DNA of 64,000 nucleotides from Fusibacter sp. A1 (GCF_004125825.1 NZ_QQWI01000003.1:186001-250000), one strand, 5' to 3'; shown: positions 51,301-62,917, counted from the first letter of the stretch. Notes: generated from the letters alone by a model not told the origin. A program made the numbers and translations.

Positions 51301-52104
51301 TTACGAACCTGTCGATTTATACTGCGACAAACCGAATCTGAAAAACAGCAGCGAGCCGATCAAAAACAGTATGCAAAATGGCGTGCTTACCATCGCAAGC
51401 GGTTTTGCCACTCCAAAATAACTGTCTCCCACCTTGTTTAGCACAAGAAGGACAGGAAAATAGACAGTCATGGCTATGGGTACGATATAAGTGAAAAAGG
51501 TCGCAAACCATTTTTCATAGATACTCAGGGGAAACTGCCCCATTTGAAGTCCGCCGTAGGTAAAGGCGTTCATCACCTCAAGGCTCTCGACAGCCCAGAA
51601 GGAGAAGGTCGCCTGCACAAGAAGCAGCGCGAAGTAGACAATCATCGCATTGAGGATTCCCATACTCAGCAGCCCCCACTGGCCTAGCTTGACAATCCCA
51701 AGGCTTGTCACAGCATAGGCAAAAGGAATCGCTCCTTGAAGGAAGCGTCCGATATTCGCGGCTTTGAATTCTGATCCGAGTACTTGAAGGATGATGGATC
51801 TGGGTCTTACCAGAAAACGGTCAAGCTGGCCGGTTCTTATGAGATTTCCGAACATATCAAACCCTCTTGCCACCGCCTCCACCACAGAAAAGCTCATATG
51901 AAGAAGTCCGTACAGCAGGCAGATTTCCGGGAGCTTCCAGCCGTCGATCATGCTGAACCGCTCAAAGATGATGTAAAGCCCTATCACATCGATAAAGGAC
52001 GCTAAAAAGCTGCCCCAGGCCGACATGAAAAAGCTGAGTGGATACTGCATCTGACTTGCGATTTTAGCACCTGCGAGTTTTATATACAATGTTGAATTTT
52101 TCAA
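51301..52104 (-). CDS. ABC-2 type permease, second of pair
   Basis: This 267-residue protein with six spans is of the ABC-2 exporter group that occurs as adjacent pairs with a DrrA-like ATPase. The N-terminus LYIKLAGAKIASQMQYPLSF resembles that family. One base separates it from the upstream permease. The pair would form a heterodimeric channel; the exported substrate is unknown. Confidence 0.82.
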   Translation of the reverse strand: MKNSTLYIKLAGAKIASQMQYPLSFFMSAWGSFLASFIDVIGLYIIFERFSMIDGWKLPEICLLYGLLHMSFSVVEAVARGFDMFGNLIRTGQLDRFLVRPRSIILQVLGSEFKAANIGRFLQGAIPFAYAVTSLGIVKLGQWGLLSMGILNAMIVYFALLLVQATFSFWAVESLEVMNAFTYGGLQMGQFPLSIYEKWFATFFTYIVPIAMTVYFPVLLVLNKVGDSYFGVAKPLAMVSTPFCILFLIGSLLFFRFGLSQYKSTGS

Positions 52105-52105
52105 A

Positions 52106-52906
52106 TCAACCTCCTTGAACGACTACGTTTTTCAGCTTGCTCTCCAGTAGACGGTCATTGAGGAGCAAGACAAAAATGATCCAGAAGACCTGCACCGCCA
52201 TCGAAAACAAAGCATCCCCGCCGCTCAAGTGGCCCATCAGCACCCTTGCTGGAGTATCCATAAGACCTGCGAAGGGAGTATAGCTGAAAAAGACCTGCAG
52301 TCCGTCCGGGAAAAGCGGTATCGGTAGGATCAGTCCGCTGAAGAACATCATTACAATTGGAAACAGCTTTGCTATTCCATCCGCAGACATCAGATAGATG
52401 GTCAGTATGTTAAGCGTATTGTTGAGCATGCCGGCGAGTATCCATGCCAGTAGGAGCACAATCACCGATAGGATCGCAGTCCGCACCGACAAAGGTAGCA
52501 CCAACTTGTAAGGCGCAGGCAACAACATGGCTACTATCAAGATCGGTATTCCCCTCATCATGGGCATCACCCCGCGTCTGGCGAGGGACCGCATGAGCCA
52601 GGCCGTGCTGATCCTTACAGGGCGAACCATCTCGTAGGCGATCGATCCTTCCCTGATCATTGCAAGCACCTCGGGATCGGGACGCCATGCCATGAGGGTG
52701 AGCAGCATCTGGGTCATCCATATGTAGGTGACCACCTGCTCAAGGCTCATCGGCTGTACCGCGGCACTCCCTGCGTAAAATGCGATCATCACAAACACCC
52801 GCATGAATCCGAATGCGAACTGTGTGAAGACACCCGCGAGCGCTTGCGCCCGATACTGCAGGGCCATCATGCTTTGTGTCTTGAGCATCAGCAAATAGGC
52901 TTTCAT
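52106..52906 (-). CDS. ABC-2 type permease, first of pair
   Basis: This 266-residue protein with six spans is related to its neighbour in layout (KAYLLMLKTQSMMALQYRAQ at the start). The ATG at 52906 overlaps the stop of the ATPase gene as ATGA, so translation is coupled. Together the three genes make a complete exporter. Confidence 0.82.
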   Translation of the reverse strand: MKAYLLMLKTQSMMALQYRAQALAGVFTQFAFGFMRVFVMIAFYAGSAAVQPMSLEQVVTYIWMTQMLLTLMAWRPDPEVLAMIREGSIAYEMVRPVRISTAWLMRSLARRGVMPMMRGIPILIVAMLLPAPYKLVLPLSVRTAILSVIVLLLAWILAGMLNNTLNILTIYLMSADGIAKLFPIVMMFFSGLILPIPLFPDGLQVFFSYTPFAGLMDTPARVLMGHLSGGDALFSMAVQVFWIIFVLLLNDRLLESKLKNVVVQGG

Positions 52907-53880
52907 GACCATTCACCGTAAAGCCTTGCGATAATCTCCTCGATAGGCGGATTCTCTACCAGAAGGTCTTTGATGTTCACTTGTTCCGCAAGCCACTGGA
53001 TCGCATGTTGCGGCAAAAGCTCTTCGGGATTGAACTCCATGATCAGCTTACCGCCCTTTTGACTCATCAAATCCAGTTTAGGCATGGACTGAGTGATCGG
53101 TTTACCGTCATAGTCGACGATAATCCTTTTTTTATTGTGAACGCGTTTTCTAAGGTCGAGTAGGGATCCGTCAAAGGCGAGGCTTCCATGGTCGATGACC
53201 ATCACCCGGTTGCATAGGGCTTCGATGTCGTCCATGTCATGGGTTGTAAGGATGACAGTGGTTCCATACTCCCTGTTGAGCTCCTGAACGAAGCCTCTGA
53301 CCGTCTGTTTTGACGTGGCGTCAAGACCGATTGTAGGTTCATCTAGAAAGATGATTTCGGGTAGATGCAATAAGGATGCGACCAGTTCCGCCCTCATTCT
53401 TTGCCCCAGGCTCAGCTGTCTGACAGGTCTATTTATGAACTCATGAATACCGAGACCTTCAATCAGCCAGTCAAACTGTTTTTTATAAATATCATCGGGC
53501 ATCCTGTAGATCGCCTTTAAGAGATCAAAGGAATCCGCAAGTGGCAGATCCCACCAAAGCTGCGACTTTTGTCCGAAGACCACACCAATTTTGGAGGCGT
53601 GTTCCTTTCTGGACTGGTAGGGTACAAGTCCGCCTACTGAGATGCTGCCCCTATCCGGCACAAGGATACCTGTAAGCATTTTTATCGTCGTCGATTTGCC
53701 GGCGCCGTTTGGCCCCAGATACCCGACTAACTCACCTTTTTTAATTTCGAATGATAAATCTCTGATTGCTTGAACTTCTTGATAGCTTCGTTTGAAGAAC
53801 TGCTGGATTGCGGCTTTTGAACCGGACCCTCTGACGGGTACTTTAAAACTTTTGGAAAGATCTGATACTTTGATTTGCAT
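52903..53880 (-). CDS. ABC exporter ATPase (DrrA/NatA-like)
   Basis: The 325-residue ATPase has Walker A GPNGAGKSTTIKMLTG near residue 57, signature LSLGQRMRAELVASL and Walker B IIFLDEPTIGLD. The C-terminal extension of about 90 residues is typical of ATPases that drive ABC-2 permease pairs. The ATG follows AGGAGGTAACCA. It is the first gene of the exporter operon. Confidence 0.9.
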   Translation of the reverse strand: MQIKVSDLSKSFKVPVRGSGSKAAIQQFFKRSYQEVQAIRDLSFEIKKGELVGYLGPNGAGKSTTIKMLTGILVPDRGSISVGGLVPYQSRKEHASKIGVVFGQKSQLWWDLPLADSFDLLKAIYRMPDDIYKKQFDWLIEGLGIHEFINRPVRQLSLGQRMRAELVASLLHLPEIIFLDEPTIGLDATSKQTVRGFVQELNREYGTTVILTTHDMDDIEALCNRVMVIDHGSLAFDGSLLDLRKRVHNKKRIIVDYDGKPITQSMPKLDLMSQKGGKLIMEFNPEELLPQHAIQWLAEQVNIKDLLVENPPIEEIIARLYGEWS

Positions 53881-54252
53881 TGGTTACCTCCTGTAGCGAC
53901 AATTTCAAAAATGACAACTACTACAGCGCTCCACATGTCACTCGTGGAGAATATAGGTTTGCGCTCGGCAGTGTCCATTGGGATTTACCAAGTCGGAAAA
54001 TCAGTATATCACTTTGAATTCAAGCTGTCCAGACCGTTTAAACACCTCATGGAACCGAAAATTTTTATAATGGTTTTTTCCAACATCATCCGTAAATCCC
54101 TTAAAAGAGACAGTTCTACACCCATCGGGATTTATTAAGTTTTCATGTCCTGTCACAGCGGTGTGTAAATCTAACACAGTTTGGTATATATTAATAGTAG
54201 GACTGCAAATTTTCTGTCAGCAGTACCACTAGTCTAAGAAAAGGAGGTCAAT
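53881..54252. other. Divergent intergenic region, mostly unexplained
   Basis: No gene is visible. The sequences GTCCATTGGGATTTACCAAGT (about 53975-53995) and its relative CACCCATCGGGATTTATTAAGT (about 54119-54140) are imperfect direct repeats. TATATT at 54187-54192 could be the -10 box of the CAP-domain gene. An AAGGAGG site lies just before 54253. Confidence 0.35.
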
Positions 54253-55527
54253 ATGTCAAAACGAATGCTTTTAGTATTTTTAATCGCTATATTTGCAATT
54301 CTGCCGCTAAGTGCCGACGCTTATCAACCGATAACCGTGCTGATCGATGGACAGCCGCTCGTTTCAGATGTTGACCCACAAATCGTCAACAGTAGGACAC
54401 TTGTCCCGCTGAGGGCTATCTTCGAATACTTCGGTGCCGATGTGATGTGGGATGGAACCACAAAAACCGTCACAGCGACCACTTCTGATAAGACCATCAA
54501 ACTGACCATCGATGAGGTCACCGCTTATGTCAATAATAAGCCAAGCCTGCTTGATGTTCCAGCAACCATCATCGATAGTCGCACCATGGTACCGCTTCGA
54601 TTCATTTCAGAGGCCCTAGGGGCCCATGTCGAGTGGCAGGCGGATACCCGAACGGTTCTGATCACAACTAAAAGCACCAAGCCATCCGGGTCCTACGAGG
54701 ATATTTCTCTGGGGATGTCATTTGATGAGGTGGCTTCTGTCTTAGGCGATGTGGACCGAGTGGTGGAGAGCATGTTCGGTTTTCAGTGGAACATGTTTCA
54801 TAACGACTATGCGGATTTCAACATGATCGGCATACGTGATAACCGGGTTGTCGCGATCTATTCGATGGCCGGGATTCAAATCGGAGACAAGACCATCAAG
54901 CTTGGGGATACCCGGGAACTTGCAAGAGACACTTTTGGTTCGACGATCGACTACATCATCAAGGGCTCCAGCAAATACTACTATAACGAGACCGACATCG
55001 ATATCTTCAAATTGAGCACATCCTATCTGAGAGTCTTTTATGACGACTACGAGGGCACTACCGTCACTTCTGTTTATCTACTGGATCAGTCCGAAGAGAC
55101 CCGGCTTAGGGGGTATTACGGAACACCGACGGAAACGCTTCGGGATTCATTCGAAAAGCAGCTATTCGATCTTGCAAACGCCGAGAGAAAATTGAGTGGC
55201 TTAACCCCCTTTGAATGGGCACCGGAGCTGGTTCCTATCGCAAGGGCCCATAGCCAGGATATGATCGACCGTGCCTTCTTCGACCACGTCAATCCAAGCG
55301 GCCTGTCACCACATGACAGACTTAGACTTAGCGGGCTTGATTACCAGACTAGCTCTGAAAACATCGCCTGTGGTCAGATAAGTGCTATTTTCGCACATGA
55401 GGACCTGATGAACTCAATCGGTCACCGCAAGATAATCTTAGGTGATTCACAGCGTTTTGCCGCGGGAGTGGCATTCGGAGGCACCTATTATCAGTACTTC
55501 ACTGAAAATCTATACACTCCCAACTGA
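54253..55527 (+). CDS. Secreted protein: copper-amine-oxidase-N, CAP-associated and CAP domains
   Basis: The 424-residue product has a signal peptide (residues 1-23). Two copper amine oxidase N-terminal-like repeats (LVPLRAIFEYFGADVMWD; MVPLRFISEALGAHVEWQ, to residue 145) form a cell-wall-linked module common in Clostridia. A CAP-associated domain follows (150-280). The C-terminal CAP domain (300-424) has FDHVNPSG and the GHRKIIL segment, as in YkwD. CAP proteins bind or cleave surface components. AAGGAGGTCAAT precedes the ATG. Confidence 0.88.
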   Translation: MSKRMLLVFLIAIFAILPLSADAYQPITVLIDGQPLVSDVDPQIVNSRTLVPLRAIFEYFGADVMWDGTTKTVTATTSDKTIKLTIDEVTAYVNNKPSLLDVPATIIDSRTMVPLRFISEALGAHVEWQADTRTVLITTKSTKPSGSYEDISLGMSFDEVASVLGDVDRVVESMFGFQWNMFHNDYADFNMIGIRDNRVVAIYSMAGIQIGDKTIKLGDTRELARDTFGSTIDYIIKGSSKYYYNETDIDIFKLSTSYLRVFYDDYEGTTVTSVYLLDQSEETRLRGYYGTPTETLRDSFEKQLFDLANAERKLSGLTPFEWAPELVPIARAHSQDMIDRAFFDHVNPSGLSPHDRLRLSGLDYQTSSENIACGQISAIFAHEDLMNSIGHRKIILGDSQRFAAGVAFGGTYYQYFTENLYTPN

Positions 55528-55545
55528 ATGAGTTCAAAAAAGACA

Positions 55546-55574
55546 AATACCGCAGAAACCTCTGCGGTATTTTT
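55546..55574. terminator. Bidirectional terminator
   Basis: AATACCGCAG and CTGCGGTATT pair around AAACCT. T-runs on both strands close the convergent CAP and aminopeptidase genes. Confidence 0.85.
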
Positions 55575-55576
55575 TA

Positions 55577-57568
55577 TTAGTCTTCAAATGGTAAGTTCAA
55601 ATCCTGTGTCCCTTCAAGTACAAATCTTCCGTTTTTAATGATGTCGATTTGCTCTGCGTTTTGGACTTCGACATAGATCGCTTCGAGGCTATCGTATGGA
55701 AGCGTGATATCCGTATGGACATTCGTATAGGCCTTGTCCATATCCGTGTGGCGTCTTTCGGAATACTCGTTGGTTCTAGCGATAATTTCCTTGCCATCCA
55801 TCGGATTGTATACAGGATGATCTTCAGCATAACTGAAGCAGGTGTCCCCGATAGCAAAATGCGGACCCATTTTTTCAATGATCAGTATCGGCAGCTTGTC
55901 CTGTATGCCGTACTTTTGTGCCACCACGTAGGCTAAGGTGTTGGTTCCGATGGCGAACTCGCCGATCGGCAAGGATTTATGCGGGAAGATGAGGTTTTCT
56001 TCGATGTACTTTCTATTTTCCTCTTCTGAGTCGAAATTCGTACAGCTATAGTCGGAGATCATACCGTCGACAAAGGTCAGCTTTAGGTTGTGGTATCTGA
56101 AATCATCAAGGTAGATGTCCTCGACATGCAGCACTCCCTGCGTTCCCTTTAAGACCGGCGAGGTAAACACCTCACCTACCGGTATGTTCACATCGGCGAC
56201 GCAGTTTACAAAATTCGTCTGTTTTTCTTTGTCTGCGATCGGATACATGGCTACCTTGATGTCTGTCGCATTGCCGTCTTTGCCTTTGACGACTACGAAC
56301 TCACCCTGGTCCAAGGCGCTGATGATATGGTGTTGCATGCGTTCATAGCTTTCACTGTCTAGTTTGTTGACCTGGTAGATGTCCTCGAAGATCGCCTCAA
56401 ACTCATCACCTATCTCAGGTGTCGGGAATGCGATGATGCAAAAACTTCTTTCCTTTTCGGGAACGTGTTTTTCAATCAATTGCCTTCTAGAACCCATCAA
56501 CTTCTGATACAAGGCATTTTGATTGTCTTTGAGTGTGACTCTTGCCTCATTCGGTTGTGGGCTGAATGGAACCTCGCCGAACTTTTCAACAAAAAGTATT
56601 CCCGAATAATCAGCCAAAAGATCATGTGTGCAGTCGCATGCCTCAGTCATGGCTTTGACTTGTTCCTGTACAGTCTCTTCATCCAGATACAAGCCCACAT
56701 CGAATTTATGGTCGTAAGCGACCTGCTTGTTGTATGCGCTGGTTTCCAGTTCTGAGACAAAACCTGAAAGCCCTTTTGTTTTTAAGTATTTAAGTATGGA
56801 TTTTGTCAATCGTTCCTGACCTAAGACGCCAACAACCCTAACGCTGTTTCTTAGGGACATGTCCTTGTTGTCCCTAACGAAGCCGTTGACATAGGCCTCG
56901 ACAATGTGTTTTCCCATTTCATCGAGCTTGGCTTCCGGGTAAGTGCTTAAAAATCTAGCCGTACGCTCCTCGTATTCGCTGACGAAGTCTCCGAACGCGT
57001 AGAGGTAGTCTGTAGTGGAAAGGTCGCTTTTTTCAACCAATCTTGTATAATGACTTTCTTTTGTCGACATCACCTGCTCGACATAGCTTTCAAATCTGTC
57101 TTTGGCATGTTCTAAAACATCGCCTTTTAGCAGCTCGCAAGCTACTTCATAGGTCAAAGTCTCCGACTCATAGTGCTCAAAAGCCGCTAAAGCGAGCTCG
57201 TTCAAGGCTTCTATGTTCTCAAGTCTCGTTTGATAGGCATAACCGATTCCCGATTTCATTTTATAGTACATCGCAGATAAGGCCACACCCAGTTCTCCAA
57301 GTTCCTTCTTGGCATGAACAGGATTCGCATACGAAGTCTCGTAAGACTCAGGTCTGAACTCTTGATAAAGCGCATTGTTGAGCGTTTTCATCTTTTCTAC
57401 AGGCTGATCCTCTACTGGCTTGTCGGTAAACTCGATACCCAGCTGTGTGATTCTCACATTCCATGCGAGCATCGTGCGAAGCAGGCTGGAAACCTTGCTT
57501 TCATCCTCTTTTAAAAAGAACTGGGCCTGTTCCAGCTGATCGATTTGTCTTTGCAATATGTTTTTCAT
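55577..57568 (-). CDS. M29-family aminopeptidase
   Basis: The 663-residue enzyme has a C-terminal catalytic half (residues 320-650) of the thermophilic metalloaminopeptidase family M29. The metal ligands are in IGEFAIGTN, IIEKMGPHFAIGD, SYAED and NVHTDI. An N-terminal helical extension of about 300 residues is longer than in AmpS. The ATG at 57568 follows AGGAGGATATC. It removes N-terminal residues from peptides, a fitting companion for peptide import by Opp. Confidence 0.85.
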   Translation of the reverse strand: MKNILQRQIDQLEQAQFFLKEDESKVSSLLRTMLAWNVRITQLGIEFTDKPVEDQPVEKMKTLNNALYQEFRPESYETSYANPVHAKKELGELGVALSAMYYKMKSGIGYAYQTRLENIEALNELALAAFEHYESETLTYEVACELLKGDVLEHAKDRFESYVEQVMSTKESHYTRLVEKSDLSTTDYLYAFGDFVSEYEERTARFLSTYPEAKLDEMGKHIVEAYVNGFVRDNKDMSLRNSVRVVGVLGQERLTKSILKYLKTKGLSGFVSELETSAYNKQVAYDHKFDVGLYLDEETVQEQVKAMTEACDCTHDLLADYSGILFVEKFGEVPFSPQPNEARVTLKDNQNALYQKLMGSRRQLIEKHVPEKERSFCIIAFPTPEIGDEFEAIFEDIYQVNKLDSESYERMQHHIISALDQGEFVVVKGKDGNATDIKVAMYPIADKEKQTNFVNCVADVNIPVGEVFTSPVLKGTQGVLHVEDIYLDDFRYHNLKLTFVDGMISDYSCTNFDSEEENRKYIEENLIFPHKSLPIGEFAIGTNTLAYVVAQKYGIQDKLPILIIEKMGPHFAIGDTCFSYAEDHPVYNPMDGKEIIARTNEYSERRHTDMDKAYTNVHTDITLPYDSLEAIYVEVQNAEQIDIIKNGRFVLEGTQDLNLPFED

Positions 57569-57634
57569 GTGTGATATCCTCCTAATAATATTATGCACTA
57601 AATCTGGAAATGATGATAATAATTTTTTTCTTAT

Positions 57635-57668
57635 AAAAAAAATCCCCGATGGGCATCGGGGATTCGTT
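57635..57668 (-). terminator. Terminator of pyrG
   Basis: ATCCCCGATG and CATCGGGGAT make the stem. The minus strand then has eight T residues. Confidence 0.88.
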
Positions 57669-57679
57669 TCATCATTTAC

Positions 57680-59317
<1,638 letters not shown>

Positions 59318-59344
59318 CTATATTCTATACCTAAGGAATGCAGA

Positions 59345-59484
59345 ATTACCCCAAAAAAAGGTGAGAGACCACCCCTGCGGATGGTCTGCTAAACTCCGAA
59401 GTACTTAGGCAGCCACCCGCGCGGGCTCTGCATATTTAGTTTATTAATACAAATTGGCCAAGCGATGCTTGACCAATACTCTAA
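59345..59484 (-). ncRNA. Structured pyrG leader with internal terminator
   Basis: From a start near 59483 the transcript can form several hairpins: ATTGGTCAAGC/GCTTGGCCAAT, GCAGAGCCCGC/GCGGGTGGCTGC, a TTCG-capped stem within CTAAGTACTTCGGAGTTTAG, and AGACCATCC/GGGGTGGTCT. The last is followed after six bases by seven T residues, an intrinsic terminator 60 bases before pyrG. In Bacillus and Lactococcus pyrG is controlled by CTP-dependent attenuation, but the GGGC start used there is not seen here. I could not match a known riboswitch class. Confidence 0.55.
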
Positions 59485-59515
59485 CTAATATATCTTCTTT
59501 CAAACTGAGTGTCAA
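59485..59515 (-). promoter_or_regulatory. Strong promoter of the pyrG leader
   Basis: TTGACA and TATATT on the minus strand are separated by exactly 17 bases, a near-consensus promoter about 205-235 bases upstream of the pyrG start codon. Confidence 0.8.
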
Positions 59516-59551
59516 GAAGAAAAACCGTTAGATTTTCTAAATCTTTTCTCT

Positions 59552-59944
59552 CTATTTTACTTCGATTTCAAACGTAGGAGGATTTTGCATATGTTTCTTT
59601 ACTGCACATAAATCCATCGAGTTTATAATTGCTTTATGGTATTTTTCTGGAAAATCCGCAGCCGTATGAAGCACAAGCTTGACATTACCGATAAGTCCCG
59701 TCTCCTCATCTTTTTCAGTATCCAACTCGAGAGACATCCCTTCTGTGGACAAACCTCTCTTTTCGCAAAAACCAGCCGCGTAAATACCTGCGCATGTCGC
59801 GATACTTGCCAAGAACAATTCAAAAGGCGTTGGCGCCGTATCGTCGCCACCAGCGCGTTCGGGTTGGTCGGTCGCAACTACAAAATCTCTCACCGAGCAG
59901 TTTACTTTTTTGTTTCCTGGAAAAGACACTACCATTCTTGCCAT
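59552..59944 (-). CDS. OsmC/Ohr-family peroxiredoxin-like protein
   Basis: The 130-residue product has the OsmC fold with the two family cysteines, in ASIATCAGIYAAGFC near residue 52 and in DLCAVKKH near residue 113. TPFELFLASIATCAG is the typical helix. Such proteins reduce organic hydroperoxides with lipoyl or other thiols, though the YhfA-like subgroup is less well known. An AAGGAGTAACTT site precedes the ATG. Confidence 0.88.
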   Translation of the reverse strand: MARMVVSFPGNKKVNCSVRDFVVATDQPERAGGDDTAPTPFELFLASIATCAGIYAAGFCEKRGLSTEGMSLELDTEKDEETGLIGNVKLVLHTAADFPEKYHKAIINSMDLCAVKKHMQNPPTFEIEVK

Positions 59945-60023
59945 AAGTTACTCCTTTATCGTCAATCGGATCGATGGTTACTTTCCTACTTATTCTAACA
60001 CCCCTCTTAGCAGGGGGTCAACC

Positions 60024-61382
60024 TCACTTCAATAGATTGATGGCATAAGTCAGCTGCGTATCGGTCTGCTTAGATCGTGCTTCTGTCTGAACAGCGTTTT
60101 CTATTGCAATTTTGGTATCCACGTCCAATAGACCGTTAACAGGAATCGCAAGCTTCTCCTGAAGCGTTCTAAGCAGCTTCTCCGTTACAGGTCCGAAAGA
60201 TCCGTCCACTGTAAGCTCATATCCAAGGTACCTCATTCGCTCCTGGAGTCCGTAGGTATCGATATCTCTGCTACCGCGTCTAGAAATACTTAAGGAGTTC
60301 ATCGGCTTGAAGGTCGTAAGCACGGTTTCATACTCGGTCTGGTTTTCAAGGACCACATCCGGTGTCACGCCGATGCCATGGATGCTGACGTTGTCTGGCG
60401 TCAAATACTGTGCGATTGTAAGCTTCATCGCGCTATCGTCCGGCAGACCTACGATGTTCTGAACGGTTCCCTTGCCGTAGGTCTGTGTTCCGACGACTGT
60501 CGCGCGGTCGTTTTCCTTCATTGCTGCCGCAAAAATTTCTGATGCCGACGCGCTTCCGCCGTTGACCAGTACGACCATAGGTATGGTATACCCCTCAGAA
60601 AGGGAGTTATAGATGTAATCGGTGCTGCTAGCGTAATCGATCGTAACGATCCTGTCTCCGACAGGTAAGAAGTAATCGCAGATTCTGACCACCTGATCAA
60701 GCAACCCGCCTGGATTGTTCCTCAGGTCGATGACCACGCCGTGTTCAAAGACCTCTTCACTGAGTACCGCACTTAAATGCGCGGCCGTGTTCTGGTCAAA
60801 TGAGCTGATGGAAATGATATCTACACCGTCCACCTCGCTGTGCTCGACGGTATTCAGTTCGATCACCGCACGGGTGATGGTGATGTCGAAGGTCTCTTTG
60901 ACATTTACCCTTCTCACGGTCAAGGTGACATCCGTGCCCGTGATACCTCTAATCATGCTGACGACTTTCTCCATCGAAAAGTCCTTGATATCAACTCCGT
61001 CCACACCGACAATCAGGTCTCCGGATAGGATGCCCGATGCTTCACCAGGCGTTCCTTTGATCGGCGCGATCACTTCGATGTAGCCGTCCTTAGGCGAAAT
61101 GGAAATCCCCACACCTGAAAAGCTTCCCTCCATGCTCGAATAGAAGTCATCGTACTCACTTGGAGTGAAATAGTTGCTGTGCGGGTCAAGCGCCTCCATT
61201 ACACCTTTGTACATGGCGTTTAGAAGATCTTCATCGGTGATTTCCTGGTAGTAGTTCGCCTTGATATAGTCGATCATCACTTGAAGGTTTTCAAAACCCT
61301 TATCAAACTTTTCGACGCCGTCCGCATAGATAGGCATGATTGCCATAGAAAATGCAAGTAGCAGAATTATTACTTTTTTCAT
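60024..61382 (-). CDS. CtpA-type S41 peptidase with PDZ and peptidoglycan-binding domains
   Basis: The 452-residue exported protease has a signal peptide (residues 1-20), a PDZ domain (about 85-165; GSFSGVGISISPKDG), and an S41 core with the nucleophile in GGSASASEIFA near residue 280 and the lysine in YGKGTVQ. A C-terminal peptidoglycan-binding domain (residues 370-430) is present. The ATG at 61382 follows GGAGGCGAAC. It lies 11 bases behind the SLH gene and probably processes wall or surface proteins. Confidence 0.9.
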   Translation of the reverse strand: MKKVIILLLAFSMAIMPIYADGVEKFDKGFENLQVMIDYIKANYYQEITDEDLLNAMYKGVMEALDPHSNYFTPSEYDDFYSSMEGSFSGVGISISPKDGYIEVIAPIKGTPGEASGILSGDLIVGVDGVDIKDFSMEKVVSMIRGITGTDVTLTVRRVNVKETFDITITRAVIELNTVEHSEVDGVDIISISSFDQNTAAHLSAVLSEEVFEHGVVIDLRNNPGGLLDQVVRICDYFLPVGDRIVTIDYASSTDYIYNSLSEGYTIPMVVLVNGGSASASEIFAAAMKENDRATVVGTQTYGKGTVQNIVGLPDDSAMKLTIAQYLTPDNVSIHGIGVTPDVVLENQTEYETVLTTFKPMNSLSISRRGSRDIDTYGLQERMRYLGYELTVDGSFGPVTEKLLRTLQEKLAIPVNGLLDVDTKIAIENAVQTEARSKQTDTQLTYAINLLK

Positions 61383-61393
61383 GTTCGCCTCCA

Positions 61394-62917
61394 TCAATAC
61401 TGGTGTAAGAGTTTTTCCTTATAGTCGACTGTGATATCCTCACGCAGGTGGTCGATAAAATCGCTTAACATCTTCGCGGCTTCCGCACGCGTCATGAGTT
61501 GAAGCGGTCTTATTGTCCCGTCTGGATACCCTTTGACAATTCCAGTTTCCCTTGCCATGTAAAATGCATCTTTTGACCATATCGGTATCTCATAGTCGTC
61601 GTTGAATCCCGTATCATAAGGAAGCGCTGGAGCAATTTCCTGTATGCCGATCGCACGAATAAGAATCGTGACCGCCTCGGCTCTTGTAAGAGGTCTTGTA
61701 GGCAAGAACTGATTGTTTCCCTCACCGAGCATGAGTCCCTCATTATAAGCGCGTTCAATGTAGATATAATAAAGGCTTTCCCGTTTTATGTCGTCAAAAG
61801 GAAGCGGCTGAGCGTTGGGACGGGTAAGTCTTATCACCGCTTCTCTTCTTTGATCCTCTGTCTCTGGTTTCATGTAGTCGATCGTGTTGATGATCGCCCG
61901 TGCAAACTGTTCTCTTGTCACATAGGTGTCTGGGAAAAAGAAGGTGTCCGTGTCAAAGGCTTCAAGGCTTCCCATTCTAAAGGATTCCTCTTGCGCCCAA
62001 TGACCGCCCAAGTCGTTGTACTTGGGTACCGGAAGCCGCGTAGAAGTCTCAAAGGTATAGGTGTTGAAATTGTCCTCCCCTTTGCTCCTTACAACATTCG
62101 ACCTAGCGCCCGTCGAATCTTTCCCAGGCATGTCGTAGGTGTACTGTAGGACGACTTCGGAGTTTTCGGTTTTTAACAGACCGCCTCTAAAGCTGATATG
62201 CTGAACATCGTTTAAGACATAATTGAACTCTGTTCCCTTGTTCGTCGAATATTTGAGCACCACTTTGCCGTCCCAGTTGCTCGCAGATTCGCCGCCGATC
62301 ATCTCGTAGGAATAGTTGACATCCATCACCTGGGTGTTCAGTGTGGACCACTGGTTCTTATACCCCAAATCCGTCTGTGACTCACCCAAAATTGTCATTT
62401 TAGCTTCCGCATTGGTTTCATCACCGTTGATATGAAACACTTTTTTGTAATAGATGTTTCCCGAGTCAAAGCTGATTCCCGGGTGACCGTCGGATATGAC
62501 CGATTTTGAATACTGGTAGCTGGTCAGGTTATACGTATCGGTGCCCACCACAATTGTTTCCTTGAGCGCACCTACAGGTAGGGTGGTATCGATGATGGTC
62601 TGCCCCATGCTGTTGTCACTGTTTTTAACCACGCTGAAGCTGACTGTTCTTTCAAGCGTGGCTTGAGCGGCCTCATTGGCCAAGCTGTACTTGACCGCAA
62701 GCGTATAGGTGTCCTTATCCGGAACAGTCGGAATCGTCACTGTTCCAGATAGAATCACAGGCTCACCGGTCACGAAGCTGACTTCCTGATAATAGTATAC
62801 ACCGCTTTTTAAGGTCAAATCTCCCTTGATGCCTCCAAATACCGCGTATTCATCCGCAAAGCTGAGCGGTGCGATAAGTAGTAGAAGGCATAGCAATATG
62901 CTGACTGTACGTTTCAT
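61394..62917 (-). CDS. SLH-domain surface protein
   Basis: The 507-residue product has a signal peptide (cleaved near SFADEY). A beta-rich region of about 300 residues without a known family follows. Three SLH domains lie at 310-360, 375-425 and 430-490 (LGGHWAQEESF; TREQFARAIIN; TRAEAVTILIRA; TRAEAAKMLSDF). SLH domains hold proteins to pyruvylated wall polymers. It is the middle gene of a three-gene envelope operon. Confidence 0.92.
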   Translation of the reverse strand: MKRTVSILLCLLLLIAPLSFADEYAVFGGIKGDLTLKSGVYYYQEVSFVTGEPVILSGTVTIPTVPDKDTYTLAVKYSLANEAAQATLERTVSFSVVKNSDNSMGQTIIDTTLPVGALKETIVVGTDTYNLTSYQYSKSVISDGHPGISFDSGNIYYKKVFHINGDETNAEAKMTILGESQTDLGYKNQWSTLNTQVMDVNYSYEMIGGESASNWDGKVVLKYSTNKGTEFNYVLNDVQHISFRGGLLKTENSEVVLQYTYDMPGKDSTGARSNVVRSKGEDNFNTYTFETSTRLPVPKYNDLGGHWAQEESFRMGSLEAFDTDTFFFPDTYVTREQFARAIINTIDYMKPETEDQRREAVIRLTRPNAQPLPFDDIKRESLYYIYIERAYNEGLMLGEGNNQFLPTRPLTRAEAVTILIRAIGIQEIAPALPYDTGFNDDYEIPIWSKDAFYMARETGIVKGYPDGTIRPLQLMTRAEAAKMLSDFIDHLREDITVDYKEKLLHQY

